DNA from: Acanthochlamys bracteata
Lineage: Eukaryota > Streptophyta > Magnoliopsida > Pandanales > Velloziaceae
Assembly (NCBI GenBank): GCA_019914995.1
Contig: CM034127.1
Span: 7,564,001 to 7,628,000, forward strand
Direction: 5' to 3'
DNA length: 64,000 bases
The notes beneath the pieces are model-generated. The model was not told the origin of the DNA. It ran no database searches and worked only from the letters and a program-made list of their open reading frames with translations. Position numbers and translations under genes: made by a program. Of this stretch, positions 25,709 to 37,822 are shown piece after piece (the first letter of the stretch is position 1; every line of letters starts with the position of its first letter).

Positions 25709-26744
25709 AATATCCGAGTTCCCACGTGGACCAAAACAAACTCAAGGTTTAGAAAACCATCGACTACTTTGTGAACTATACGTGTCCACATATTGGTGAA
25801 TTGACTAGCTAATGATCTATAATGGTTTGGTGATCATTTCATAAGAAGAATCATTAACCCAAATTAAAGAGTATGACGGGGTTGTGTTTTTAGGAGTGTT
25901 TAAAATAATTTTTCTTAAAACTTTTTTTAAGCTTTTCAAGAAATAAATTTAATTTTTTATATAAAAGATAATAATAAATATATAAAATTTTATGACGTAA
26001 AATTATTCATATTTCTAAATTAAATAATGTTAGAAAACAAAAAGTTGAAATGAGATGGTGAAATTATATGAAAAGCTTTGCCAACTGATCCAAAGATTTT
26101 ACACAAACAGCTAATGCGAAAGCAATATTTGAAATAGTTGGACAAAACATCATGATTTTAAGTACCCATTGCAAAAATGTGAATTATTCTAGATAAAAAT
26201 TCTTTTATAAATAATTCATATTAATGAATTTTGGTCTAAATAACTTTATTACTATAATTTTTTGGACCTACTTTTAATTAAATAAACCAAGTTTTTTCTA
26301 ATTAACAATCTCACTATGTCCCTCTCCACCAAACTTCTATTACAATCTTTGATTATGACTCCTACTACGACCCTCTTATTATTATGACTACTTTCTATTT
26401 TCTTATACAAATCCACAACATTATGTTCAAGCCCTATGGCATCGTTAAACTCCACTACTCTAGTATCGTTTGTCATCTTTCGAGCAAAATCTATCGGGTT
26501 GGTCATTGATTTCGTTAACTCTAGAGCGAAATTCAATCTGTGAGTTATAGTTCAAACCAAAAGTGTCTTACTTGTCTCTCGAGCGAAGTGCACACCAAAC
26601 CACCATTAACGACAACATTAATAATGACTTCACTTAGAAATGTGTTTTACTGGTCTATTTCTTCTTCCAATATTTGTTTCTTATTTCGTTGTCAAGTGCA
26701 CCATAAGGGATCGCAAGGTTATAATTGGCTGCTATGGGTCTTAA
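25709..26744. other. gene-free stretch
   Basis: A partial MITE-like block lies at about 25885-26080 (GTGTTTTTAGGAGTGTTT left end). The remainder shows no convincing exon; a minus-strand ORF at 26252-26536 lacks any recognisable domain. Confidence 0.35.
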
Positions 26745-27475
26745 ATATATTGTAAGGGTCGTAAAGGGGTACTAAAATCGTCCTTAAAGGCCATAAAATT
26801 TTGTGATGTGGTCGAAAGATTGTAGGATTCGTAAGTGGTCGTAAAGTCACCATAAAGTGGTTATATTGTCGTTGTAAGTCCATAAAGTAGTCATAAGCTC
26901 GTAAAGGGTCATCATGTTCGTAACGTGGTTGTAAAGTGGCCTTAAGGTTGTAAAAGATTGCTTGTTTGATTAATATATGGATAAATATTACAAGAATAGA
27001 TGATAGAATAAAAGGATTGCTTGTTGTACTTAAGGTGAATCTCCGCTCAAAACTTAGAGAAGGTCTACGATATTATCTGAAGAATAGCCGCTAAAAATTA
27101 GACAAATTTTGAAATATTAAGGACCTCTTACTTTAAGCAGATTACTTTTGTTGCTCGAGAATTCTTCAGCTTTATTAGGGCAAGTGATTCACCAAGTGTT
27201 GCTACGGAAGAAAATTGAAGGTAGAAGACACAAACACTGTTTTTGAGAATAGGTGGAAGGAAATTAAATTCGTTTTTAAAGAATTTTTTAAGATTAATGA
27301 ACTCTATATAGGTAAGGAGAATGATCTCACTTTCAGAAGAAGATAATAACAATAAGAGGGTCATATTTACAACCTTATGATTCTTTATTGACTTTACAAG
27401 ATTTATGAGCCTTTAACGATATTATGATCCCTTACGACCTTACGACTATGACCCAACGATCCTTTTATGATGCAG
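26745..27475. repeat. inverted pair of degenerate GTCGTAAAG arrays
   Basis: From 26745 to 26965 the motif GTCGTAAAG and variants (GTTGTAAAGTGG, GTCATAAGC, TTCGTAACG) recur every 10-20 bases on the + strand. From about 27365 to 27475 the complementary form (CTTTATTG, CCTTACGACCTTACGACT, CCTTTAACG) recurs. The arms enclose about 400 bp without a clear gene. Inverted subterminal arrays of this kind occur in foldback-type and some Mutator or CACTA elements. No defined terminus was found, so the class is open. Confidence 0.5.
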
Positions 27476-29126
27476 ACACCGGAAATCAAAAAACAAAACA
27501 AACAGTATGAACATTAGAACCAAAAAAAATGTGAATATTATCCTTAGATACATAATTAAGTCATTATTAGTTACGTTGTTAGTAAGGGTTTAGTACTACT
27601 TATATTTTTCATTCAGAACAAGATCATGTGAAAAGACTTTCTTGAAGACTTCAACAAAATTTCATGCTTTTAATTTTTTGTTTGAGCAAAAATATACGGA
27701 TATGTATAGAGAATGTTGAGGAATATCTTGATCAAAAAAGTTAATGCACATATAAGAAAAACTTATTTTGAAAAAAAAAAAGAAATAGAAAAACAAATAG
27801 AAGGGTAAAAAAATTATTTAAAAACTAAACTCATCTATTAATCATAATTAATATAAGAAATATTATAGAACTATTAAAATAATTAGAATCAAAATTAGTA
27901 ATGACATTAAATATAATGAATGGAATACAAACTATCGTTACTACATTTAAAAGTTTTTACTATCTTTACATATATTTCAGGGAACATTTGGCATTATCTT
28001 TTTAAGTATTTATTATTCAAAACAAATATTTCAAATTTTTTAATAAATTTTTTAAGTTTCTACAGAACTTCTGCAAAAAATTTAAAAAGTATAGAAATAT
28101 TATATATCGTAATATCTTTATACGTATAAATTTTATTATTTTTATAGATCAACAAAGTCAAGCGCATTTTTTGAAAATTTTCTAAAATATCTTCATTTCA
28201 GAAAAATCTATTTCATAAACACTCTCAAAAATTTCCTCAATAATATAATATTATTTGTACTACTGTTTACAACTAAAAACTAAAAATGAAATCTATCAAC
28301 TTAAATTTGACATAATTATCAATATCTCAATATTGAGACCCATACAATCTTTGAACAAGCTAAAACCATTATAGCATTTTTATTTTTATGAGACTCATCC
28401 GTACATAGGCCCCACAAGAACACAAGCAGAGCTCGATGAAAGCCTGAGACAACGAGCAAGTAAAGCTAGAAGATGTTGGGAGCGGTATGAGAAATAGAAC
28501 GAGTCAGAAAATTATTATTTTAATTTGTTTTGGTATTGGTCTATCCCTCTCTGGAGAATAACAAGCTAGGGATAACATCCTTACAACTCCAAAAACAAGT
28601 AGCTGACCTTGGTCCTTACTTGAAACAAGAAATCGGCTGGCCTGGCTTGTTGATTCAAATTAGTTTACTTATAGATCAACATCAAAGTATAGGTTTCATT
28701 CAATGTCACAAGCATAGCATTAGAATCAAAATTAGACTCAAGTCAGCAAATTCCTCAGGCAAAAGCATTTGGTAAACTGAGCACAAGTACGCTAGAACGA
28801 CACGACAATGGCTCCATACAGGGACCGATTGTATGTCACTTTGAATTATAATTTCTTTCTTAAGTTTTTCGTACTTATTTTTCCCCTACACTTTGAGTGA
28901 CCTGATATAAAGTGGGACACGATTGACACTAAGAGTTACTAATCCTTAGACTATGTGATGGGGACACTCTTATGCCCTCAGGGGAATACTAAGGGTTCAG
29001 TTTTGAGAGCTCTTTTGCTCTCGACTGCTAAGGGAATGCTTATTGCTAGAATTAGTCAAGCGTTACGGCACTCTTATGTCCAGCAACACAGTTCTTGTCA
29101 AAGACAAGGAGTCACCGCTACTATAG
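27476..29126. other. gene-free stretch with one MITE fragment
   Basis: A MITE-like segment occupies about 27980-28236, with GGGAACATTTGGCATTAT on the left and reverse-complement GGAAATTTTTGAGAGTG on the right. The rest, including the less AT-rich 28380-29126, contains no exon or RNA gene that I can support. Confidence 0.35.
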
Positions 29127-29134
29127 CTTCCAAA

Positions 29135-29986
29135 TAGGGGTGACAATTTATGATCCGATATAGAAACACAACTTAAAATCGATCTATTTAATTAGGATTA
29201 GAGTTTGAAAATTTGATCCGTATAAATATACGGGTTGGATTAGAATTGAACAAATTTGATTTGGCTATTAAATATGTCAACACAGGTTAATCCAAAATTG
29301 ATTCACCAATCCAAATTGATATCTCTTGAAAAAATAACATTTAATTTTTCCTTTCCGTTTATTAAAATATTAGTAATAAAAATAATTAATAATAATAATT
29401 TATAAATTATTAAATTATATGATATTTATAATTAATTATTATTTTCATATTTTAGTAAAATAATACAAAATAAGATTGTAATATTATCGAAAGTATTACT
29501 ATACAAGTATTTCTGTAATGACAAATTTAGTTTTTGTATAAAAATTTTTATCATAATTTGTTAGATAACTATATTTATCAAAATTTTTATTGAAATTATT
29601 ACTATGTATTTATAATTATAAAATTATAGCTGTCACCATATATTTTTAAAAAATAAAAATAAAATTTTTTTGAATATTTTAAACCGATGAAGATAATTTT
29701 TAAAAAATATATTTTGACGGGTATTCAATATATGTCAAAAAACATCGTGCACTTTTATTATAACTGATATTCTAAATTCGCTAAAACTTAAAAATTAAAT
29801 TAATAATTAATAAGTTTAATTATTAAATAGGTCAATTCGAATTTGATTCGGTTATTAATAGGTTATGTTAGGATTGATGATTTTGATCCTTATAAATTCA
29901 TAGGTTAAGTTAGTGTTGAACGAACTTGAACCGATTATTAAATAATCGACTCGAAACCGATCCATTAATCCAAATTTTCACTCCTA
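29135..29986. mobile_element. hAT-type non-autonomous element, 852 bp
   Basis: Ends TAGGGGTGACAATTT and (reverse complement of the right end) TAGGAGTGAAAATTT form a 15-bp imperfect TIR. The 8-bp string CTTCCAAA is directly repeated at 29127-29134 and 29987-29994, exactly at the boundaries. An 8-bp duplication and a TAGGGGTG end fit the hAT superfamily. The interior is non-coding. A related but truncated copy lies at about 38470-39170. Confidence 0.75.
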
Positions 29987-29994
29987 CTTCCAAA

Positions 29995-30681
29995 TCTTGT
30001 CCCAGTGCTCATGTGCGCCTCACCCATTGGGGCAAAGTGCCATGATCTTTCGACTATCATACTTCATTTTCGCCACAAACACAAGCAGCATGTCTAAAAA
30101 CTTGCCAAGAGTACTTATATCAGTTCTCGCTAGCAGAGGAGCGGTGAGTTGGTGCTAGCGTGCTATAATGATGCAAAAATGGCTCAATAAGGAAACCGGT
30201 TCTTGAGTTGTAAAATTTTCGCACTCCACTCCCTTTATTTGGATTCGTAGATGTTGTCTTTTTCATGTCTAAATTATTACCTCAATATTTCACATTTATT
30301 ATAAACCCAGAGTGTCATGCTTATAATCATTATCCTGTTGATGATTGTGCAAATGTTTGCTTTGGAGAATAAAAAGGAAAAGTGATGATAGAAGTCATTA
30401 ATGTAGATGCTCTTTTGGAATACACAAGTAAGAGGTTTTCGAATCACAAATAAGTTATTATATAGAAGTCTGATTAATGGGCAATCACCATAAAAGATAA
30501 AGATTTTAGATTTGCAGTCACCCAATAAACTTAACCCTACTTGAAGAAAAACACAAGCCCCTCGAGCGGATGTTATTCCACAAATTACTTTCGGTGATAT
30601 TCTTGTTTTTCAGAACTAAAACAAGACTATTCTCTAAATTATCCTTAAAAAGTACAGTGGCATGGAGTGGAGAGATACTTA
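29995..30681. other. gene-free stretch
   Basis: This is unique-looking sequence between the hAT element and the PIF/Harbinger element. No exon was recognised. It ends in the TTA (30679-30681) duplicated by the Harbinger insertion. Confidence 0.4.
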
Positions 30682-32337
30682 CGGTGTGTTTGGATGAAGA
30701 GTTCATAAAGAGGAGGAAGTAGAAGGAGAAGAGGGGATAGGAAAGGAAGAAGAAGGAAAGGAAGAAGAAAATTTTGATAGTGTTTGGATAAATTAATAAA
30801 GGGAAAGAAGTATAAGAGTAAATTGTGTTTGGATTAGAAAAGTGATAGAAGAGAAAATATAAGTAAAATGACAAAAATATCCTTTTTGTTATATAAGTTT
30901 TAATATTATTATATTTATAATTTATTTATAAATAGTTTTATTATATAAATTCATGTAAATTGTAATTTATTTTTTTCCTTATTTTTTCTTCACTATACCT
31001 ATAAAGTTACGTTAGAAAAAAAAAATTTTTTTTTTTATTGAGCTCGTTCGGCATCCTACAAAGAGCTTTGTTTATGAGAGACAAATATGCTATAATATTT
31101 TACAACTAATAGCAATGCTGTCTGTCTCATAATATCATCATTGGAGATAAAAATAAAATATCCTACATGAAATGAAATATCCTGCTACTATTCTTCCATG
31201 CTTTAATTGTTAATAATTTAGTTAGAGGACAAATGATGATTTCTACTTTTTCATTTCAAGAAGTAGACTTAGTAGTCAATTGCCTTAATGGCAATAGAAC
31301 TCTTGAGTTTTGCATTTAAATAGTAACTAAAGCATTTAAAAGTTTTGCATTATTTGGAATGGAATGAGATACAGCAAGCAATATTGAAAGACCATTGATT
31401 CACAAAGTTTTCTTCATTGTGATGTAATATATTGTTCAGATTTTTGAAGAGAGATGGAATATCGAAGAGGCGCAAGCCAAGTTAAAGTTCAGTGCTCCGG
31501 ATTCATTCAAAGTTAAATTTAACATAATAAAGAAATTAAGGTGCATGGAATTACTTAATAGAATGTACGCAGAAAATTTCAAACATGGAATAAACGTGAG
31601 AAAGTGAAACCCACTGCAGCATTGTTTCAGCAGTTCATCTGTTAATTAGCTTTTGTTTTGTTGCTAATAGCACTGTCTTTCTCTAGGTTCCAGCTTTTCT
31701 GGTTCCCAAGATATATATACCAGCACTAATACCACTTCATACATATCAGAATTTTAAAAAGATGTGAACTTGGAAAATTGGAAAAGCAGGTATACTGCAG
31801 CTTGGCTGCATATTTCTTCTATATTCTCTTCAGTCTTAATCCAATAGGTTGGTGTTTCTGTTGCTTCTGCTAATCCTCTTGCAGTGATGTCGGCTCAAGC
31901 AACTCCATTGCAGCTCGTCCTCCCTAGTTGTTTATTTCTACACCTTCTCTTACTGCTTGTCAAGATAGTATATATAAATAAAACAAAAAAAGATAACAAT
32001 ATAAACCAGTATATATAGAAATAATACCACAAAAATAAGACCTAATAAAGGTACTTCAAAGAAAAAAGATAACAACACCAACAGCAATTATGACATATAG
32101 CAGCAAACCAACAGCAATCCAATATCAGTGTTTCGATCATCATCGACCAAAAAATTTTGAAAGTGATATGGTGATTGTCGCATATGTTGCAACATCAACA
32201 ACAACACTAATCCAAACACAATAGTAAGTGATACGTGCATAATATTACATATATTAGAAGCACAAATAAATGATACATGAAGACTAACTAACTACTACAA
32301 ATATCATCAGCACCTAATACAACATCAACATAATCAG

Positions 32338-33367
32338 CTAGATCATCGACAACAAAAGGTCCTTACGGTGCTCTACTGGACATTGTATTAATGCTCTTAA
32401 CTCTAAAGGATTTTTCATAAGAAAATGATAACACTGTAGGCGAAGTTGACCTTCAATCCCAAGTTCAGTTACGAGAGTGAAGATTTCCTCACCTGAAAGT
32501 AGAGGGGTTAGCTTACCTGAAGTATCTGAAGCAAAGTTGGTAATAGCTTGAGCAACTTGTACTATAGCTTCGGTCATACGCTCTAAGCCATCATGTGTGC
32601 TTGCCTTCATTTTTGATCTCCTACTCCTAGAGGTATGATCCGTAGTTGGAGATGGGAGATCAAAAGATGCATTTGCTGATCGCCGATCAGTATCCTGACT
32701 CCTGACATGAAATTCTTCCAAATCAATGCGATTTGCAGAAACCAACTCATCTACTTCTTCAATTCTGTTTCCAGTTTGCTCTCTACTGAAACTCTCCCTC
32801 GTTTCATTTATATTCATAGCTCTTTCACCTGAAGCTCTGTCGCCTCCATACAGTATACTCAATTTATCATAAGGAAGAGAAAATGACTTGTTTCGCCATT
32901 CAACAGCCTCAGGATTGTGCTACAATTGAAATAACAAAATCACATAATTAGAAGATGAAATAATAAAACAGCATTCATCATACTATGATTTTACAAATGA
33001 AATAATTAAAAAATAAATATACCTGAATCATTTCTTCCCAAACAGCTGGCTCGGCATCAAACCTGCCCGTAATACGGTTCTAGGAAAATCCACTAAGACC
33101 ACCCTTAAATAAGTCCCATACTGGAGCAAATTTTTTTTTAATATACTTAATACGATTTTGAAGTTTATCTTTATCTAGTGTTTTCTCAGGAAATAATTCT
33201 CTCATCTCTTTAAGTACATTATCATATGCTTGCGTCGTAAAGGTACCGTTCACTCGATTTCCCAAATCATGTTGATGTAATAAAGCATCAATAAGAGCAT
33301 CATCCATAACTGAAGTCCATGACAAATGAACTTGGCTCACACCACTTGTGGATGTCTTCCTCTTCAA
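32338..33367 (-). pseudogene. PIF/Harbinger ORF1, Myb/SANT-like DNA-binding protein, nonsense-mutated
   Basis: ORF1 proteins of PIF/Harbinger elements bind element ends and help transposase enter the nucleus and act. The first readable exon spans 33023-33367 and has the Myb/SANT-like (trihelix-type) domain: SWTSVMDDALIDALLHQH, then LQNRIKYIKKKFAPVWDLF, then DAEPAVWEEMIQ. The second exon spans 32338-32919 and continues with HNPEAVEWRNKSF and ends PVEHRKDLLLSMI. Splicing GT-AG joins them in frame. A TAG at 33080-33082 interrupts the domain just after GGLSGFS, at a place where relatives carry Trp; this is a one-base TGG to TAG type change. The true start is not found: an in-frame TAA lies shortly upstream of 33367, so an upstream exon or loss of the 5' end is possible. 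Confidence 0.75.
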
Positions 33368-33591
33368 TGATATCTTGATTTCTTTACATTAATATCAAAA
33401 ACCATATACAAATAAAAATTAAGTTATCAAATGGTCAAAATACTAAAACAACATCAAAATATATAATATCACAAAAAGCAAATATATTGTCAATCAAACT
33501 ACAATCCATAAGAATATGATTAATACATCATAGTTAATATACAACAACGTCATAAGAACATTACTTCTTATAATATGCATATAACATGATA

Positions 33592-34930
33592 TTAAGATCT
33601 ACTATAATTCCTCCACATAACTTGAGCAATTTGATCTCTAATTGACTCTCCTTGATTTGTCTCCTCACCGTGACCCTCATCGTCACAGTGAGTGTTGGGT
33701 GTAATTGGTTGGTTGGCAAGTTCTTCATCCACTTCCCTAATAAGTTCATGATCTGGATCTTCATTCATAAGATAGTTATGAATAATACAACATGCTATTA
33801 TGATTTTGGTTTGGGTTTCAACAGAAAAGAAAGGTTCATCTGAACTTGAAATAACAGGGAACCGTTTTTTTAGTATACCAAACGCTCTTTCAATTGTATT
33901 ACGTAAGGATGCATGTCGAAGATTGAATAGTTCTCGATAGTTTGTTGGTGGATTTGATGAATACTCTCGTAAATGATATCTGATTCTTCTATAAGGTGTA
34001 ATTAGTCCACTTGTTGTCATGAATCCAGCATCGACAAGATAGAATTTTCCTAAAATCAACATCAAAAACATGTTATCATAATATTAACAATCTTATATTT
34101 ATATTTAATTAATTTGTGGTTACCTTGTGGTATTTTTAGTGGAAAACGTCTTCTTAATGCACTTTTTAGAATTCTAGAGTCCGATGCTGATCCTTCCCAA
34201 CCGGTTAAAACATATGTGAACTTGAGATCAAAGGTACAAGCAGCAAGAACATTTTGTGTAGGATATTCTTTTCTACCACGATATCTAGGGGCGTCTTTTG
34301 AGGAAACTTTAACTCGAATATGTGTTCCATCAATTGCACCAATACAATCCTGAAATTAACACTTATTACTTAGTAAGTTATCTAAACAATTATGATAAGT
34401 ATGAGTTGGAATATTATATTCACCTTGAAATACGGATAATATCTATGACTATTATATATTTCTGTAGGAACTCGTGATCCATCAGGCTGTTGCACCAACT
34501 TTTCCTCTAATTCTATGACGGCCTTTAATACACTGTGAAAGTGACGGCTAATAGTCTCTCCGGAACGTTGGAAAATACCTTGTGCTAACCGATTCCTTAA
34601 TTTTTGTCCAACAATGCACATAAAACTAATAACTTGTTCTTCGACACTAGTTCGCTTTGTAGGTCGAAGACCACCATATGTTACTAACATATCACACCAT
34701 TTTCTAAATGTTGATGGACTCATACGACAAATACGACTACATCTAGCTTCATTAGAAATTGAACTAAGTACTCCACGTCGAATTCTTTCCCTTTCTTCCT
34801 CAACAACACCACCAATTTCAATTAACTTTCTCTTCAATGGATTTTGTAACATCACCCAATGGACAACAATAAAAATGAAAAATGTCACAGCATAATGCAA
34901 CATACAGAGTCGTCTCAAGTTGTCATCCAT
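33592..34930 (-). CDS. PIF/Harbinger DDE transposase (HARBI1-like nuclease)
   Basis: This is the endonuclease/integrase of the element. Three exons on the - strand: 34424-34930, 34124-34349 and 33592-34049, total 1191 nt, giving 396 residues plus stop in one open frame with GT-AG introns. The start ATG at 34930 lies 19 bases after a TTTTTTGCAG acceptor, suggesting a 5' UTR intron. An N-terminal helix-turn-helix-like region (about 60-130) has RMSPSTFRKWCDML. The catalytic triad is D176 in GAIDGTH, D251 in YLVDAGF and E298 in NTIERAFGILKKRFPV, with GWEGSASDSRIL between the first two. Length and motifs match plant PIF transposases. No stop or frameshift is seen. Its partner ORF1 downstream is broken. 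Confidence 0.88.
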
Positions 34931-37064
34931 TATGCATATGAAACCAAACTGCAAAAAATGCATGCAACAAGTCAATTTAGCGAATAATTCACCATAATAA
35001 TATAAAGTACTAACAATATTCAACACTATATATTCCAATACACAGAAAGTAAAAAAAATCATGTCAACACACTTCTATTTTATACAACAAAAATTAATAC
35101 TTTCAGCAAAAAACAAAAAAAAAATCGTAGATATGATCAATTATAACAAAAGATCACCATGCAAACTATGTGAAGATCTACAAGACAATTTCATATGAAA
35201 AAAAAAAAAACACATTCATAAGTACATTAGCTTTTCATGCTTAATATAGCCAATAAGTACATTAGTTTTCATGTTGGTGATGTAGTATAGCTGTATATTT
35301 ATTTCCTTAGTCATAATTATCTTTCTAAAAATTTTTTCCTCTATACTCCTTTCTTGACAATGCTTTAAGTTTTATAAGCATGAAAAAGGCCCACTATAAA
35401 TATCTTTCTATAAACAAACACTATATCATTGTACTTGCAAGGGAAGTTGTGAATGCTTGTTTATAGTAATAGAGTACCAGTAGTGTCTTTCATGTGTTGC
35501 TATTTTGACATAACTTGTTTCGGAGAAGTTTTAAATAGAAGCATTTTCCTAAGCATCTAAACTATTGTACTTATTGTTGTTAAACCTTGTAGTTTGAATC
35601 TATAATTAGGAAAAAATGACAACAAAAATAAGAAGAAGCTTAGCAATTAAAACTGGAACCAATCTTGAAAAGGAATACTTGTGCAGAGGCATATTTTCTA
35701 AATAAAACAAAACAAGAATTGAAAATGTTGTTTAAGAAAAGAACGGTACAAAGTATAGAGAATAAAAAAAATTCCAGAATAAAGACAAATGCTTATAAAA
35801 TTTGAACCTGAAAAAATATTCTCCAAAAAAAAAACAAGAAGAGAAAAATTATGACCTTGAACAGGCCTTGCTACAACTCAGTTCTGAAAATTTATAAAAA
35901 TCTGACCTTTCTACTTCAACAGCAATAGCGTTTCATTAAAAACGAATAATTAGGTGTTGGAGTTTCATTAAACAGTAAGAACCCAATCATTAGTGGAGCT
36001 GTAGATAGAGTATTTCTCAACATTCAAACAGCTTGAAAAGAATATGAGCAATTCAGAGAGAAGGAATGAGAGACAGCAGAGACTGCTTTAAATTGAAAGA
36101 GTAATAAAAAATAGAAACAAGAAAAGTGTTATCAGTTTCATAAAAGATGAGATAATTTTGCAGACGAATAACTTCAATGCACATCACGAAACGGAGAAAG
36201 ATTGAATGAATGATCAGAAAGAATAGAGAGGAAACACACTGATAAATTAAATCCTTATAGATTGAATCTATAACTGAAATGAAATTACTATCAGAATCCA
36301 ACTGAAACCACAAGCTTCCCTCACAATGTGACTGTTTTAACTCATCCAAGAGTAATAACATTCATCAGATTCAACAAATCAAAGCACCCATACAAGAAAA
36401 ATAACTTATTACCTGCAATAGAGAAGCTGAAATTTCTGATCAACTAGTGTCGGATGGACAAAGATTGAGCGAATACTGATCTACCGCAGCGGCGGTGAAA
36501 ATCTAGATTTTGAGCAAATCGAGATTGCTGCGATACAGATCTATGCGCTGCAGCGGTGAGAAAAGAAAAAAATGTCAGATCTCCGGGATGAAAGAAAAAC
36601 ATATAAAAACTAGCTATAGTAAAAGAATGAAACGAACTCGAGATCTTACCCAAAACAGATCGCCGACGAAGGAGATCCAGAGAAAGTGCGAAGAACACAA
36701 GATAGATCGATTGTTGTCGATCTACCCAAGCGAAGACAGATCGCCGTCTCACAAAAGCGAGAGCAAGCGCAGAATGCGCGGGAGTGAGCCGAGAGATCGC
36801 GGGAGCTAGCGCAGAGAGAACGCAGACGATGGACAAGAATGACAAAATCCCTAGCAGAGATTACGCAAGTATTTGTCTCCCTCGTTTACACTTCGATTTG
36901 GGGTGTCATAATTCAACTCATACACAGTGGTTTTTTCTCCCCCTACTTCCCCCATTCTACTTCTTCTCTTAACAGTAAATTATAAACCAAACGCAAAACC
37001 AGGGAAAAGCATTTCCCCTTCCCATCAATTCCCTTTACAAACACCCCAATCAAACATAGCGTTA

Positions 37065-37555
37065 GATTCAAAATTTCAAATCATCCTTACAAGTTACAAA
37101 CAGCCATAAGGCGATTCTTCACACACTCAACGCAGAAGCTAGCACAGCAAATGGCCGTTTGAAGAAAAGATCCAAATCCAATAACCTGCTGTGGCACTAA
37201 ATGACACATCGATTATAGAGCCAACTTGACCGGTCAATGACACCCAAAATTGTCACTGTTTGACGCAGCTCCTTCTCCCGAAGGAGCCACCCGTTCATAT
37301 ATTGTTTCGTAACAAATCCAACTGTAGACGTGACTAGATTGATCAAGTATGTGTGTCTATATGTAAGATGATGAAATTAAAAAAGAGCTAATTTCAACTC
37401 ATCTAAGAACAGATCTGATCATTTTTCTATCCATACATCAAGTATTCCCAACGCAATCACAGCCTGCACTATAACAACTTGAAGTAATCTTTGCTATAGA
37501 GAGATCCAGCTGCTTCTTGTAGGACGACGAGAGAAAAAGAGCTAGCTAAGAGCTC
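37065..37555 (+). promoter_or_regulatory. promoter region of the 88-residue membrane protein gene
   Basis: The space between the right end of the PIF/Harbinger element and the ATG at 37556 is only about 490 bp. TTGACCGGTCAA at 37226-37237 is a perfect 12-bp palindrome containing two opposed W-box cores (TTGAC), the binding core of WRKY factors; a third TTGAC lies at about 37259. A short hairpin, CTCCTTC-tccc-GAAGGAG, lies near 37270-37287. No firm TATA box was found. Regulation by WRKY factors is inference. Confidence 0.45.
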
Positions 37556-37822
37556 ATGGCATCGCCGGGTACTACTCCTCCTTCACCTCCAACTGGGGCT
37601 TATTCATCTTATCACTCGACGCAACATTCAATCGAGACATTGGTGGTGGTGCTGGCGGTGATAACGATCGTAGCAGTGCTTGCCGGAGTTCTTGCGAGGG
37701 TTTGTGGAGGCAGACATTTGGCCGGCAGCAGTGATGTTGATGGTTGGGTAGAAAGCAAGTGCCGCAGCTGCATTGACGGAGGAGTTACAGCACCACAGGC
37801 GCCGGAAGGGACGAAGAAATAA
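37556..37822 (+). CDS. small single-pass membrane protein, unknown function
   Basis: This is a single-exon gene of 88 codons plus stop. Residues 1-25 are Pro/Ser/Thr-rich (MASPGTTPPSPPTGAYSSYH). Residues about 28-50 form one strongly hydrophobic helix (ETLVVVLAVITIVAVLAGVL). The polar C-terminal part has a CGGRHLAG motif right after the helix, then DGWVESKCRSCIDGG with a CxxC pair. I recall small plant proteins with the same helix-CGGRH-W(V/I)E.KC..CIDGG layout and no assigned role; that recall is unverified. Topology is probably N-out with the Cys part in the cytosol, which is a guess. Codon use and the clean stop support a real gene. The gene stands alone between mobile elements. Confidence 0.8.
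   Translation: MASPGTTPPSPPTGAYSSYHSTQHSIETLVVVLAVITIVAVLAGVLARVCGGRHLAGSSDVDGWVESKCRSCIDGGVTAPQAPEGTKK

Larger units (their letters stand above)
30682..37061 (-). mobile_element. PIF/Harbinger DNA transposon, 6.4 kb, nearly complete
   Basis: The left end CGGTGTGTTTGGATGA and the reverse-complemented right end CGCTATGTTTGATTGG form imperfect TIRs. TTA occurs at 30679-30681 and 37062-37064, the 3-bp duplication of this superfamily. Inside, both expected genes lie on the - strand: a DDE transposase at 33592-34930 (intact) and a Myb/SANT-like ORF1 at 32338-33367 (broken). The subterminal DNA is purine-rich on the left (AGGAGGAAG runs) and pyrimidine-rich on the right. 31000-32300 and 35000-36900 are non-coding; the latter contains leader-like sequence upstream of the transposase. 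Confidence 0.85.

Noticed and set aside
36444..36845. ORFs on both strands near the right end of the Harbinger element
   Set aside because: They are composition-driven ORFs in leader-like purine/pyrimidine-rich sequence, with no domain recognised.
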